Numbered from the stretch's first letter, positions 21,393 through 33,520 are shown. The stretch is DNA of 64,000 nt from Diploptera punctata (GCA_030220185.1 JASPKZ010010239.1:1940001-2004000), one strand, 5' to 3'. Numbers and translations: made by a program. The notes: generated by a model from the letters alone, not told the origin.

Positions 21393-22109
21393 CGAAATTG
21401 TCAGACTTGATATAGAATTGTTCGAAAATTGTCTGACTGGTAAATGTTTATTTTCTAAGCTACAACGCACAGAAGGCAGTTCTGCCAAAACATTGTTACG
21501 TAATAAATTCAACAATATGAAGTTATATAAAAAGCACAATTTATTTTCATTTTATAAATAATTTTATTAAAAATGTAATTCGCTGATATGACTTTTAATT
21601 AAATTAATTAAATTGTCATTTAAAATCCTATTGCTATGGTTGTGAATTATCGAAAAGATTAAAACTCATTTGAAAAACAATCAACTAATTTTGTTCCCTT
21701 AATGTGTTTAACACGTATACCGTTTTGTAGGCTTTTATTTTAATAATTGGATCAGCCACCATGAACTGGTGAGCAACTCGATTCGGAGTTTGATTTCTCA
21801 GTAGTAGCGGGGTAACAGAAAACTTGTTGACATCTTCCCTCCTTTAACAGCACAGTGGAAGTTAATGTAATGGTCCGTATTCGTAGTTCACGTTCAGTAT
21901 AAACTGTCCGGTGCTATTGAGGACAATAAACACCAGTAATTCAGGGGAGAAAACATATTTCATTAAAGAACAAGATAATTCTGCAAAATGTTTAATTTAT
22001 AATAAGATAAATTACTTTTTAAAGTATTATCATTAATATTATTATTATTATTATTACTACTATTATTATTATTAATATTATTATTATTGTTTTTTGTTAA
22101 TACTGCTAT
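21393..22109. other. Unassigned; ends in (ATT)n
   Basis: AT-rich without recognised content; an imperfect ATT tract at 22,036-22,092. Confidence 0.3.
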
Positions 22110-22383
22110 GTCATTATATCCCATAATTTATTTATATTTACCATATCAAAAGCTTTTTCATAGTCTATAAATTCTATATATGTTGGGATGTTAAATTCTA
22201 AATGCTTTTCAAATAATTGAGTCATTGTAAATATACAGTCGAAAACAGGATCTTCCCTTCTGAATCCATTTTGAAGATCCAATATGATATTTTCTATAAT
22301 TATGTTTAAGCAGCGGTTTTTTAGAATATTGACATAAATTTTATATACTTATTCCTCTATAATTAGAACAATCTTGTCTGTTT

Positions 22384-22426
<43 letters not shown>

Positions 22427-22525
22427 TATATATATGGTATATTTTGGCGATTTTCCATTCTTCGGGTATATATCCAAATTTCCAACATATATTTATGAAA
22501 TCTAGTAGACGAACCCTTTAGAGAA
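22110..22525 (-). pseudogene. LINE reverse transcriptase N-terminal fragment
   Basis: The minus strand reads WKFGYIPEEWKIAKI, a (TA)n expansion at 22,388-22,437, CSNYRG, QNGFRREDPVFDCIF and IEFIDYEKAFDMV. These are the start of an RT domain up to motif A (D-x-x-K-A-F-D). The rest of the RT is missing. The microsatellite has grown inside the frame. Confidence 0.75.
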
Positions 22526-22790
22526 AACGATGCATATTTAATTAATACATTTATTATAATTATTATTATTATTATTATTATTATACATGCAATATAATTC
22601 GTGTGACAATTACTTCTGGGCTGTTCTATGAACCGCCACTGTCTTCGCGTGACCTATCTGTTGCTCATCTTATTTCATTCATTCATTTTGAGTATTTTCC
22701 CCATCATTGAGGGTTTTATCCAACCAATCTTACTAATTAATATGAATTAAAAATAAATACAAATGACTACGGACTTACAGACTATTAGTT
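22526..22790. other. ATT tract and unassigned sequence
   Basis: (ATT)n at 22,556-22,583; nothing else recognised. Confidence 0.4.
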
Positions 22791-22985
22791 TTGCAACAAA
22801 CATTCACAAACTTCCCTTAATTAAAGTTCTCCATCATTCTCTGTCCTCAGTGTCTTCATCTGTTACACCAAATTTCCTCATTGAATTTTGAATGTTGTTC
22901 TTCCAGGTTGTTCTTGGTCTTGCTTTTCTGTTCCTTCTTTCAATTTTCCATGCATAGACAGCCTTTTGGTAGTTTTATATCATGT
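22790..22985 (-). pseudogene. LINE C-terminal fragment
   Basis: Minus strand, about 22,810-22,950: TTWKNNIQNSMRKFGVTDED then DREWWRT, the kind of ending seen in insect LINE polyproteins. Isolated. Confidence 0.55.
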
Positions 22986-23029
22986 CTCTCGCAAATGAGA
23001 TTACAATTCGAGCGCGCTCTCTAGAGCAA

Positions 23030-24235
23030 CATGATGATTACTATCATCATCATCATCATCATCCGGTATCATGGCAGCTGTCGCCGTCTTCCAGAAACCA
23101 AACGCCATTCCTCTCTATCCATCCATTGACCTTCCTCCATTCCTCTGATATTCATAGCTGCTTATACCCCTTCTATCCAAGTTTTCTTCGGTCTTTCTCT
23201 CTTCTTCCTTTCCATTGGGATCCATTCCATAACAATTTTTGGCAATCTTTGCTCTGGCATTCGTTTTGACATGACCATACCACTGCAATATTTTCTTTCT
23301 ATACTATCTATGATGTCCGGCTCCTCTTGTACACCCATAATTTCCCTTATTTCTTTATTTCGTATTCTATCCATTCTAGATTTTCCAGCTGATCTTCTTA
23401 AAACATCTATTTCTGTACTTAAAATTCTTTTCATTTCCCTGGTAGGAATTTGCCAGACTTCAGCACCATATGTTAAAATGCTCTGAATTATGGTTTGATA
23501 TATTTGTAATTTTCTATTTTTCGTAATATTTTGCTCCACCAAACAGAGTTTAAAGCATTTATTGCTTGTTTTGTTTGTGCGATTCTATTTTTAATTTCCA
23601 CTGTGTTATCGCCTGAATGGTCTAATTTTGTTCCTAAATAAGTGCATTCAATACTAGGTTTTAGTTCTTCTCCATTGTTGAAATTTATATTTTCCATTTC
23701 TTCTCCTATACACAGGTATTTAGTTTTCTCAATGTTTATATAAAGTCCCCATTTTTCATATTCTTCTTTTAGTTTTTTAGCCATATATTCTATGTCATCT
23801 TGGTCCTGTGCTATTAATACCTGGTCATCTGCAAAATTTAATGTATATACATGTGTATTTTGGATAGGTATGCCCATTTTTTTACATTTTTTCCTCCAGT
23901 CTCTTAGTACTCTTTCAAGATAAATTTTAAATAGAGTTGGAGATAAACTGCAACCTTGCCTTAAACCTTTTGTAATAGTAAATCCCTTTGTTATATGATT
24001 TCAAACTTTTATTTTCGAAATAGATCCTTTGTATAATGCTTTTATAGCTTCTACTAATTTTTTGGTAATGTTGGAATCGTCTAAAGTTTCCCATAACATT
24101 TTCTGGGGAATACTATCATATGCTTTGGTTAAATCGACAAAAAGAAAATGTAAATCTCTGTTAGTTGCTCTTTTTTTTCTATCTTTTGTGTTATGCAAAA
24201 TATATTATCTGTTGTGATTACTACTTCCTTATATT
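23030..24235 (-). pseudogene. LINE RT and C-terminus, (GAT)n tail
   Basis: A longer minus-strand remnant. In coding order: FVDLTKAYDSIPQ (motif A, 24,001-24,198), KGLRQGCSLSP (motif B, about 23,930), NFADDQVLIAQ (motif C, 23,488-23,877; F-A-D-D), SIECTYLGTKLDHSG, then TIIQSILTYGAEVWQ and RERPKKTWIEG (23,162-23,542). Frameshifts separate the three frames. The 3' end is (GAT)n at 23,041-23,062. N-terminal endonuclease absent. Confidence 0.85.
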
Positions 24236-24469
24236 CTTTTTCAAACAGCGAGAAGACGAGAAGTATGAAACTGAATATTAACATAATTTGTTACTTTCGG
24301 GCAGATGTATATTATATAGATTTAGTTCCGTCTAATAATGTACATTGTAATTTTATATGATGTTAATATAACAGAATTTTAATTATTTTAACTTATTTTT
24401 ATGAATTGGAACATTTATTTATCCATTCCATTCTTGTGGTGGCAATTCCTCAACATAATATTACAACAG
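24236..24469. other. Unassigned spacer
   Basis: AT-rich and featureless. Confidence 0.3.
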
Positions 24470-24800
24470 GTGTCCACCGTTGTGGTCTTGAGGTAGCGTG
24501 CTGCCTTGTCACGCAGCGGGCCCAAGTTCGATCCCCGCTCGGGACAAGTTTCCTAGGCGAGGTTTCTTCGGGGTTTTTCCTCACCTGTAAGACAAATGTA
24601 AGGATACTTTAAGGCCCAAACGGTCCCCGAACATCATCTGGTCATCATTATCACCAATATCATATTCACCTCATTAGATTAAGTTTAGGTTTAAGGCCTT
24701 TCCTGGCGTATCATTACCCGTCCTCACCCATCACATCATTGGGGCAGCGTAACCCCGCCTTCCAGGCGCCCCAATCTCAGAAGTGAGTTCCATTACGCCA
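24470..24800 (+). mobile_element. SINE-A head with a different 3' module
   Basis: Head and central block match SINE-A (GTAGCGTGCTGCCTTGTCAC, CCTCACCTGTAAGACAAATG). After about 24,660 the usual 3' block is replaced by TAGATTAAGTTTAGGTTTAA and a segment with GCAGCGTAACCCCGCC. This is a chimeric SINE or a separate subfamily. Confidence 0.7.
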
Positions 24801-25649
24801 CTCCAGAAGAGAATACCTGAAATGTCGAATGACAAACAGCTGGCATTGAACAAAAAAAGTATATACATTATAACAGGTCAATATTTTGAAATTTATATGA
24901 CAGTTTTTGTTATAGTTATTTTTTGCATTATTTTATCAATTTTTAAGCAAATATACACAAGAGTTTGTATTTTACATTGAACTGAAATTACAATTTCTCT
25001 CTTTATATTTTTTTTTTGGAAATGTGTTGCAAAGGAAAATATGCAGGTAGGTGCATACATTATGATAAACATTAAAAAATACGGGCGTTTCGTTTTTTCT
25101 GTACTATGCCTTTAGAGTCATTAGAAAGAAATAAAAACAGTTAGTGACTTGTTTTGAAAGTTGAAAGTGAAAAAGTAGCAGATAAGGGGGTAGGTAGGAA
25201 TATTATCAAGAGATGGCACTGCATTCCGGGCTACAAATGGGGGTTTAATTTCTTTTCTCCATTAACAGAGCTTAGCATTCTGCTGCGGCCACACAGACTA
25301 ATTGCTAGAAGCAAGAGTGGTCTATGAGACAATTTGGTGTTGTCTTGAGTCAAAACAAACTTAGGGCACAGACCTGACAAACGTTCAAAACATGATCCTC
25401 AACATAAAATACTATGCTACTTATATTTGGACATATTTAGCACGTTAATATAAACTCTGTCTATATTAGTTTCCTATAAACTAAAGTTTCTGTATTTTAC
25501 ATTGGTGGTGGTGGAAAGAAAGAGGAAGTATTATGGTTATATCTTTGTACAATGTAAGTCATAGTGATAATAGTAATGGAAATAATATATTTTTATTATT
25601 GTAATTACTTTATACGAAATCATTATGTGTGGTCAAAAGAAAATGTATA
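24801..25649. other. Unassigned
   Basis: No recognised domain or repeat. Contains GGTGGTGGTGG at 25,504. Confidence 0.3.
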
Positions 25650-26563
25650 GAGGAAGTTCGGGTAATGTGGACCCTGTTAATATCTTCTTTAATTGGTGCT
25701 GCCCTCGAACAGGACATATTTTAACTTCTTCCCCTCATCAACTTTGACGTGTTCAATGCCAGTTTATTTTATTCTTTGTGCGAGGAAGGGCTTATTTGTG
25801 AAATTTATGAAAATTACCATTTTGAAAGTTTTTCAAGCTAAGAATTCATTTTTTAATTTCTGCTATTGAATGTTATAAATATTGAAAAATCTGTATAAAC
25901 AATTATGTAGATGCTGTTTTAATATGCTGATGGGTTTGGTTTCATATTATGTGACATGGCGGCTGTATAAAATAATTAAACATAACAAAGTAATTCGGTT
26001 TAATGTGGACCCTCCACGAGGCAGTTAAAGTGGACTTGGGTGCACTTTACACGAATACGTATATTTTATCAATGAGGATGCTATATGTGAAAACAATGCA
26101 CTTATTTAATTTTATATAATATCCTTGTAATTTTACGAAACCCAAAGACCGTTGCTGTCTGCAGTTGAATGACAAGTGATTGTTATAAAACAATTAACAA
26201 TAATTTTTCAAAACATTAATTAAATATTAACGATTATTAATGTTGATTAGTCATAAATATTTTCAGATTAATCTTTGCCTGTCTGTCTACATTAATAGAG
26301 TAAATAAACTTAAAAATAGACTAAAAGCTAAGGTGGACTCTGGAGTCTACTTTATCAGAATATGGAGGTTAAAATTGACCTTTCTTGTAACGTTAAAAAG
26401 TTTATAAACTATGAAGATGTTTCCATATTTGAATAAAATAACAATGCTATTTCATAGTTATAACACTAATGATAATCATTGTAGTTAAAAAAGTTCCAAT
26501 CTCGTAATTAAAAGAGGAAAACAAGAAATTCAAAATAGGGGCCCACATTACCTGAAGTTCGTC
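25650..26563. mobile_element. Non-autonomous DNA element, TA target, pogo/mariner type
   Basis: TA at 25,648-25,649 and 26,564-26,565. The left end GAGGAAGTTCGGGTAATGTG and reverse-complemented right end GACGAACTTCAGGTAATGTG are inverted copies of about 26 bp. A related motif (GGTTTAATGTGGACCCTCC) lies inside at 26,000. 914 bp, AT-rich, no transposase recognised. Confidence 0.75.
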
Positions 26564-27299
26564 TATTATCCATAGTTAAAAATCTTCTCTTATGTCCTTG
26601 CGAGACACATAAAAGGAGAGATTGAGCTAAGGTAAAGAGAAGAGAGTTAATACTTTTGGCACTTTTTGTTCTCTTACGGTCTGGAGTTGCTACGTAAAAC
26701 TGGCAGACCGTGGGCACCAGTGTTATTTTCGACCTGTCCTAGCTGTAAATATATGAAAAGATGACAAGAAATAACTTAATAAAGGAAACAATATAGGTCT
26801 GGCAATACAAATATGTTTCCCTGTAAATGTAGTAACACATGAAAATGCTAACGTGCCAAATGAGTCTGTCGTAGCTTTCTCCTTATTTACTATAGTCCTA
26901 CTCGGGATTGACTGTGTGATCTCCCATAGGCTACATAGGTAGATATTCACTTCCTGCTTAAACAGAAATGTGAATTAGGAATTCTTATACCTTGATTTGC
27001 TTTCTATGTAACTAACAAATAGTATATAGGTTTATTGATATAACAATTACTATGTTACTGTGTCGTTGATCTGCATGCTTGTGCGTGTCAGTGAAATGTA
27101 TGTCCATATTTTTTCTCCTTTATCATATTATCTGTCTCTATTAAAATCTTCAGTGATGAGGTGTACTTATGATAACATTTCGCTTATGTGTTTATTGAAT
27201 TCTTTAGCACAATTTAATATTAAGTTGGATATATCGTTATTGTTAAACTGATGATAAAATAGTACTACTAGAAATGTTATTTCCAAACATTACTATTGT
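26564..27299. other. Unassigned
   Basis: Short frames only; nothing recognised. Confidence 0.3.
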
Positions 27300-27330
27300 T
27301 ATAATAATAATAATAATAATTATTATTATG

Positions 27331-27387
<57 letters not shown>
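27300..27387. repeat. (ATT)n microsatellite
   Basis: Opens with TAATAATAA, then about 60 bp of ATT. Confidence 0.9.
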
Positions 27388-28530
27388 CAGGTTTACACTT
27401 CATAACGCCTTCGTCATGTTACGCATATTAATATTCTTATCCTCTCCTTCCATCTTTCTTTATATTCCGATTCTTGTTGTTATGAAATGTACATCTTCGT
27501 ATTCTTACCATTGGAATCCTCTATAAAATTCTTCTTTGTAATTTTGTATCCTCCATCCGTTTCACAACTCCATATCATTCTGATAGTATGCATTTTACAA
27601 AATGAAGAATTGAAAATTGTATAACAATAACGTAATAATATCCTAAATTATAATACCAAAACAACATCATTAAGAGCTATGTTTGGACATAATGCAGGAA
27701 ATTTAATACTACTTTAGTGTTCGGAATTGTTAGATAACCTAAAGTTGATCAAAGAGAAAACAGCTATTGAAATAATAAAATAAGAGTAATTAATTAAAAC
27801 ATTTGTTAAATAATAAGTAGTAAACATTTGTTCGAAAAATAAAAAATAAATAAAAAGAATACTTATGCATTTATTAGAATTTTCATTGTTATCCATTTAA
27901 TTGTTTTATTCATTTCACATATTCAGTCAGCAGTTATTTATTTTCCAAATTACAAGCATATACAAGTAAAATCATACTTTTCGCCCTATCTGTACTTTAA
28001 CATAGCTTTTAATTAGCGTTGGAAGAATATTCTGACATTTTGAACATCCCAGTCTTAGATCATTACATATATTTCAGTATCATTGTTGCAATTGTAAGCA
28101 TTCAGTTAACGGACTCCAGACAGTTCCTATATCACCAAAGTTAAAATGGATACTTTTTTTTTCATTTTCTCAGGTATATTGGGACTAAAAAGAGATGTAT
28201 TTGATATTATAAATTAATTTAACACAAGACTATTAAAAATATTAATATTTTCCAAAATTATTTCTTTTTACTTTCCCGTGAAAATTTTTACAATGTTTGC
28301 AGTGTTTGTAAGGTCCTAAATTAGGATATTTAAACAAACATTCTCCTGCTAAAATATTCACAAGGCTTTAATATACTAAGCACCCTGAAAATTTGATCCA
28401 ATTCTCTATACACAAAAGCTGATAAAAATAAAATTGTGTAAGAAAAATACTACTTATGGGGAAAATAATCAAAGTTTTTGAATCACTAATACCACGCCTT
28501 TGCACGAGATTGTTAATAATAATAAAAAAC
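27388..28530. other. Unassigned
   Basis: A pyrimidine-biased piece at 27,430-27,600 might be a minus-strand LINE relic, but no motif is readable. The rest is AT-rich and blank. Confidence 0.25.
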
Positions 28531-28544
28531 GAATTATGAGGATA

Positions 28545-28963
28545 CCCTCAGGGTCCTCATCTAGGGGATATGTGAATGGCGACCACAATGTGCCCAAGCT
28601 GAGCAAAACATTTCTTCCACTTACTTGTGTTTTGTACTCTTTTAACTTTACTATCTAACCTCTCTTGGCTAACTTTTGTTTTTTCGTCCCCGACGCTATT
28701 AGAGCATTCGAGGGCTAGGGAGTCTTTCCTTTCTTCCATTTCTTCTTTCATTTATTTTCTTTTCTTCTCCAGAAAAGCCTGACCAGAGGCTATAAGATGG
28801 CAGCCCCATCACTGGTCTTGCCTTCCTTTAGCCAGCAACCAATCGAAGGGACTATTATTATGCTTTCAAGTCTTATACGAGAATTTCCCGGAAGCGCTGG
28901 AGGGAACATTTTCTATAGGATCGTAACAGGCCTTGGCCTAATACTTGGAAGGAAGAAGAAGAA
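28545..28963 (+). mobile_element. Retroposed insert with 14-bp target duplication, (GAA)n tail
   Basis: GAATTATGAGGATA occurs at 28,531-28,544 and 28,964-28,977. The insert ends in GGCCTAATACTTGGAAGG plus GAAGAAGAA, a LINE-type tail. The left part is open on the minus strand (28,557-28,751; LECSNSVGDEKTKVSQE), the right part reads on the plus strand, so the 5' segment may be inverted. Family not identified. Confidence 0.7.
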
Positions 28964-28997
28964 GAATTATGAGGATAGTGGCGCAATCTGTCGGGAA

Positions 28998-29345
28998 AGG
29001 GATTGTAAATTAAGGATCACGCACTTACTTGTTTAACCACATAAGGACATCGAGGTCCTCCCTGAATGAGTGATCAGCACAATGTTAGTGTCTTCTCCGA
29101 CACAAACACAACATTAAGACGAAGAAACAACATTCACACACATACACACTAAATATGGTGATTATGATGATAATGATGATGCTAGGCTATCTTTTCTGCC
29201 TTAACGTTTCCTGACAATTGTCTTAGAGGTGAAAAAAACGCAGAAAAATAAAACTTCGCCCAATAAACTTGCCCCGACCGGGATCGAACACAGGTCCACT
29301 GCGTACGAGAGAGTAACGCTACCCCGAGACCACAATGGTGGACTA
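28998..29345 (-). mobile_element. SINE-B, best copy
   Basis: The tRNA head complement (GACCGGGATCGAACACAGGT) is at the right, followed leftward by TTGTCTTAGAGGTGAAAAAA, an ATGATG linker and GAATGAGTGATCAGCACAAT. Confidence 0.75.
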
Positions 29346-29473
29346 ATACAGTTAAAATGCCTAAAAGTCTCTTTTTAGACGCACACATTTAATGCAGTGG
29401 ACATTGCTTCCTTTCATTCCACAGTATCAGTTTCCGAACAATGTTAGTGAATTGAAAACAAAAACAGAATGTA
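29346..29473. other. Spacer before the pogo-like element
   Basis: No feature seen. Confidence 0.3.
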
Positions 29474-29679
29474 TCATAACATGGGGAACTTTGGCATACA
29501 CGGGGAAATGTTTGATATACAGTTGAGAACACTGGCAATACTTTTTGCCATAGCTATGGTTTAAAAATATAAAATATTTACCAACAATCAACACAGTAGG
29601 TACTAGGTCATTTTCGATGTTTTTAAATATCATTGACTAAGTTAGTAAGAGTATGACTACAGTTCACAGTGATTGTTCA

Positions 29680-31580
29680 AGCAGCTATAATGTGCCTAGA
29701 ACATACAAGAAAGGAACAGGTAAACGTAAGTAATAAGCGTTTACAGAGATGATCTTAACAAAGCTATCAGAGAAATTAAACAACATACTAAGTCTCAAAG
29801 TGAAATAACTTTTATAATATTTTAGAGGAACTCTTCAAATCATATGAAACTGTTATGTACCAAACATGTAGAACATCCAACAACATTAAACCAAGAAGAA
29901 GAAGAAAAATACTTGTTAAAACTATGGTAGAGGTATCTAATTGAGAATAGCCATTGATGCCATTAGAGATGAAGATCTATTCATAGTAATTCTGCCCGAG
30001 GGCAGGTCTTTCACTGCAATCATAGCATTTTCATGCAAAGATTTGCAGTTTTACTAGGGAATTATAGGTGTTGTAGCTTCCCGTTGCTTTCCACACCAGT
30101 GAAGGATGATGATAATGATAAGGATCATGATGATGATAATGGCTATATGATTTCGGGGACGTTTGGGCCTTATAGTTTTCCTGACATTTGTCTTACAGGT
30201 GAGGAAAAACCCCGATAAAAAACCTCGCCCAGAAAAACTGTCCCGATCGGGGATCGAACCCGGGCCCGCTGCGTGACAAGGCAGCACGCTATCTCGATAC
30301 CACAGCGGTGGACGGATATGAAGATAATGTGCAGAAATACTTAGACAAAAGGTGAAGAAATATACCGTACTTCGCTAATAACCGTCCTGGACATTATTTC
30401 ATTTAGAGTTTTCTAAAAAAAAAGAAATTATATTGTAATGCGAACAGCATCGACCATTAGGAGACCCCAAGGCGTCTGTTTTACGTAGTGCAATCTCAGA
30501 GTATTGTGAAAGAATTAAAGCTGCATTGGATACAACTGAGCCTTCATTAGTATACAATTTCGATTAAACTAACATCACAGATGATCCCAAGTCAAAAAAG
30601 ATTCCAGTACCGCGTGGTACGAAACACGTTGAAAGAGTACAGGAACTTTCAAGAATGCCAGTATCCCTCATGGCTTGTGTAACAGCAAGGGGCGAATTGT
30701 TGCCCCCATCGTGATATATAATTCTCAGAACTTATATCCTTGGACTGAAGGTGGTCCAGAGGGCACAAAGTACGATGCGACTAAAACTGGTTAGTTCGAA
30801 ACACGAACTTTTGAAAAAATGGTTATTTGAAAGTCTTGTGCGACCTGCCCAAAGTAAGGATGGAAAAAAAAACTTGTAGCGGGAGATAACCTAAATTGTC
30901 ACTATTCTCTAGACGTCATACATGCTTCCAATATTAATGACGTCTATTTTACCACACTATGCCCAAACTGCACCCATCTGACACAACCTTTAGATGTGGC
31001 AGTATTCCGCCCAATGAAGTCCAAATGGGAAAACATATTGTACCAGTGGAGAAAGAAAAGCAGAGTTTCGCGCTGTTTTCCTAAGCAATATTTTCTCTAA
31101 CTCTTGTTAAAATTATGGAGTGAAATGTCACTCTCATCTAGTACTATTAAGGCTGGATTTCGAGCAACATTTGATCCTACAACAGTTATGAAGAATATTC
31201 CTGATGCAGATAGCTCGTTAGACAGTTGTATCTTTGAGATGTTACAAGAAATGAGATGACAGAAGGAAGCAGGCAAAGGAAACAGGGTAGGAAATTACTC
31301 CCTGGAAGAACATTGTGCTTAAACGAATCTGACAGTGAAGAAGTGGATGACCCTGGAGTTCCTGTATCATCAGAACACGTAGTGAATCAAACCTAGTACC
31401 GGTAGCCGTAAGAAGAAATATGATGATCAATGTGGATTGTGTATGTGTGATTGAAAAACTTACGAAGGACCAGGCTGGGTCCAGTGAGTAAAATGTCTTT
31501 TTTGGGTCTGCGGCCATTGCAATAAAGAATCTGAAGATATATTGTTAGCATACAAGAACTGTTATGATAGTGACTAGAGT
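29680..31580 (+). pseudogene. pogo/Tigger-like DDE transposase, broken
   Basis: Many stops and shifts, but the order is clear. PRTYKKGTGKRK opens it (DNA-binding end). After a SINE (29,977-30,317) come NRPGHYF, VYNFD with a stop where Glu is expected (first Asp), PVPRGTKHVERV, WTEGGPEGTKYDATKTG, GDNLNCHYSLDVIHA (second Asp), and CTHLTQPLDVAVFRPMK (third Asp). A cysteine-containing tail (CGLCMCDWK, then CGHC) suggests a C-terminal zinc-binding motif as in some relatives. Non-functional. Confidence 0.82.
29977..30317 (-). mobile_element. SINE-A inside the pogo-like gene
   Basis: Full-length minus copy flanked by ATGAAGAT at 29,969-29,976 and 30,318-30,325. It interrupts the transposase between the DNA-binding and catalytic parts, so it is younger than the transposon. 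Confidence 0.88.
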
Positions 31581-31993
31581 AGTTATTCTACAGTGTGTTT
31601 GTTTCTCTTTATGAACTTAACACATGTTGCTACTGTTTGTTTCTAGATACTAAAAATATGTGCAAAATTCAATGTATTGGGTTCTCATGTTTTATTCTAC
31701 TAACTATGCATTTTTATTAAGAAATTCACTTGCCAAACTAAAATATATATTTTTAAAAAGAAATTCACATGTCAAAGTAATCCCTGTTGCGTACAACTTT
31801 ACACAATTTGTGTCAATATATAAGACATGCCTAAGTTACCCAAAAACGGGGTAACTTTGGCAATTCAAATATTTTTAAGTATAAAAACAAGAAAATGATA
31901 AAAAATTATTTTGGTACAAGTAAGTCAAACGTTAAAATGTCATGATGAAGATAATTTAAAACATAGCAGGTTGCCAATGTTCCCCCATTACCG

Positions 31994-32281
31994 TACGTAA
32001 AAATGTTATAATCTTCATTTTCTAAAGGCTATCCTTTGTAATTCTGCTGCACTATTAGCTACCCACTTCAGATTTGAGTGACTTAGCATCTTATAATTTA
32101 TATTGCATCTTCTAACATAGCCTCCTTTGCTATTATTCTTAATTATTTTTCAGGATTTTCCTTAAAAAATTCAAGGAAATTATCATGACGGAGTATATGG
32201 CTATTTTTAAAACTATTATTTACGTATAAATTTTCTGTAATTTATTAGCCTACTTGTTGGCTTGTTTTCTTGTCCGCCCAA
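31994..32281. other. Unassigned
   Basis: Nothing recognised. Confidence 0.3.
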
Positions 32282-32293
32282 TTCATATTTAGT

Positions 32294-32631
32294 CCATCTA
32301 TAGTAATTCTGCCCGAAGGCAGATCCTTCACTGCAATCATAGCATTTTCATGCTATACTTGCAGCTTTACTAGGGAATTGTAGGTGTGGTAGCTTCCCTT
32401 TGCTTTCGACACTGGTGAAGGATGATAATGATAAGGATGATGATGATAAGGATGATGATGATGGCTATATGATTTCGGGGACCGTTTGGGCCTTAAAGTT
32501 TTCCTAAGATTTGTCTTACAGATGAGGAAAAACCCCGATAAAAACCTCGCCCAAAAAAACTGCCCCGACCGGGGATCGAACCCGGGCTGCGTGACAAGGC
32601 ATGCACGCTACCTCGAGATCACAGCGGTGAC
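32294..32631 (-). mobile_element. SINE-A with 12-bp target duplication
   Basis: TTCATATTTAGT at 32,282-32,293 and 32,632-32,643. Full length but for a few bases lost in the tRNA D-arm region and a shortened end (CAGCGGTGA). Confidence 0.9.
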
Positions 32632-32643
32632 TTCATATTTAGT

Positions 32644-33394
32644 GATCGTTTTAATATTAACATTGTTAATGAAATTGTATGGCTGAGAATTTGATACAAT
32701 GAGGATATCTTTTTCCTCTTAATTTTAAGCTATTTAATTATTAATGTTATTATATTTGTATTTATAATAACATTAATATTAATTTATTTATTATTACTGA
32801 TATTATTATAATTGTTAAATTTTAAATTTTCTTATTTATTTATTACTTAGAATATTAGTGGAAAGCAACTTGATATTCATGAGAGAAGAGTTCCAATGTT
32901 TGTTAGTTAATTTACAATTTGTATTTTCATTGATATTTGTAGATTATTTTTAATTTGAGCATATTTGTAAAACACACTGCGAAAATATCTCGAGATATAC
33001 CCACAGAATATATTGCGAGATATTTAGTCTACATAAGCTATTTGTCAAATATGGAAAATTGGTCCTTCATTATAAAGTGTTTCAGTTATTACTTCACAGT
33101 TATTGACTTTAGTCCAGTAACTTAACATTTTGTTCCAGTATCTTGAATATTTCATTTATGAACTGGATTATTTTAGGCATTTTGATAACTATGTTGAGGC
33201 TCTTAATGGCCTGTGAAGTAAAGGTTGTAACTTCTAATGACATATAAATGTTTACCTTCTTAATATAATAAATAATATAACAAATGACTTCTTGACAGAA
33301 ATGTTAAGCTATTTAAAATAATCTTCTATAAATACGATTAAGTAATCAATTGAGTTGGTGTTTACTTGATAAAAATCCATTACTTATTTAATTA
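32644..33394. other. Unassigned, very AT-rich
   Basis: No domain or repeat head. May include 5' parts of the Penelope 3' end that follows. Confidence 0.3.
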
Positions 33395-33520
33395 AATAAA
33401 ATTCAGACGTGTCCGAAGAAGGTACAGTGTACCGAAACAGCTGTAACTAAATTATATCTTAATAAATATGAAAATTGAATAAAACTGTAAGTTTTATATT
33501 TGTTTAATTAAATAAATACG
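33395..33520 (+). mobile_element. Penelope-like element, solo 3' end
   Basis: Matches the sequence after the GIY-YIG frame at 56.6 kb: GAAGAAGGTAC, ACCGAAACAGCTGTAAC (ACCAAAACAGCTGTAAC in the other copy), TTAATAAATATGAAAAT. GGTAC-AGT-GTACC forms a perfect 5-bp stem flanked by CCGAAGA and GAAAC, a hammerhead-like core. Confidence 0.7.

Larger units (their letters stand above)
29474..31993 (+). mobile_element. pogo/Tigger-like DNA transposon, tentative limits
   Basis: Limits are set by TA next to similar inverted ends: GGGGAACTTTGGCA at 29,483 and, reverse complemented, GGGGAACATTGGCA at about 31,972. Related motifs occur just inside each end (31,843 and 29,548). It surrounds a broken transposase and carries a SINE-A. 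Confidence 0.5.

Noticed and set aside
27410..27600. Possible LINE remnant on the minus strand
   Set aside because: Pyrimidine-rich like other LINE 3' regions, but no motif could be read in any frame.
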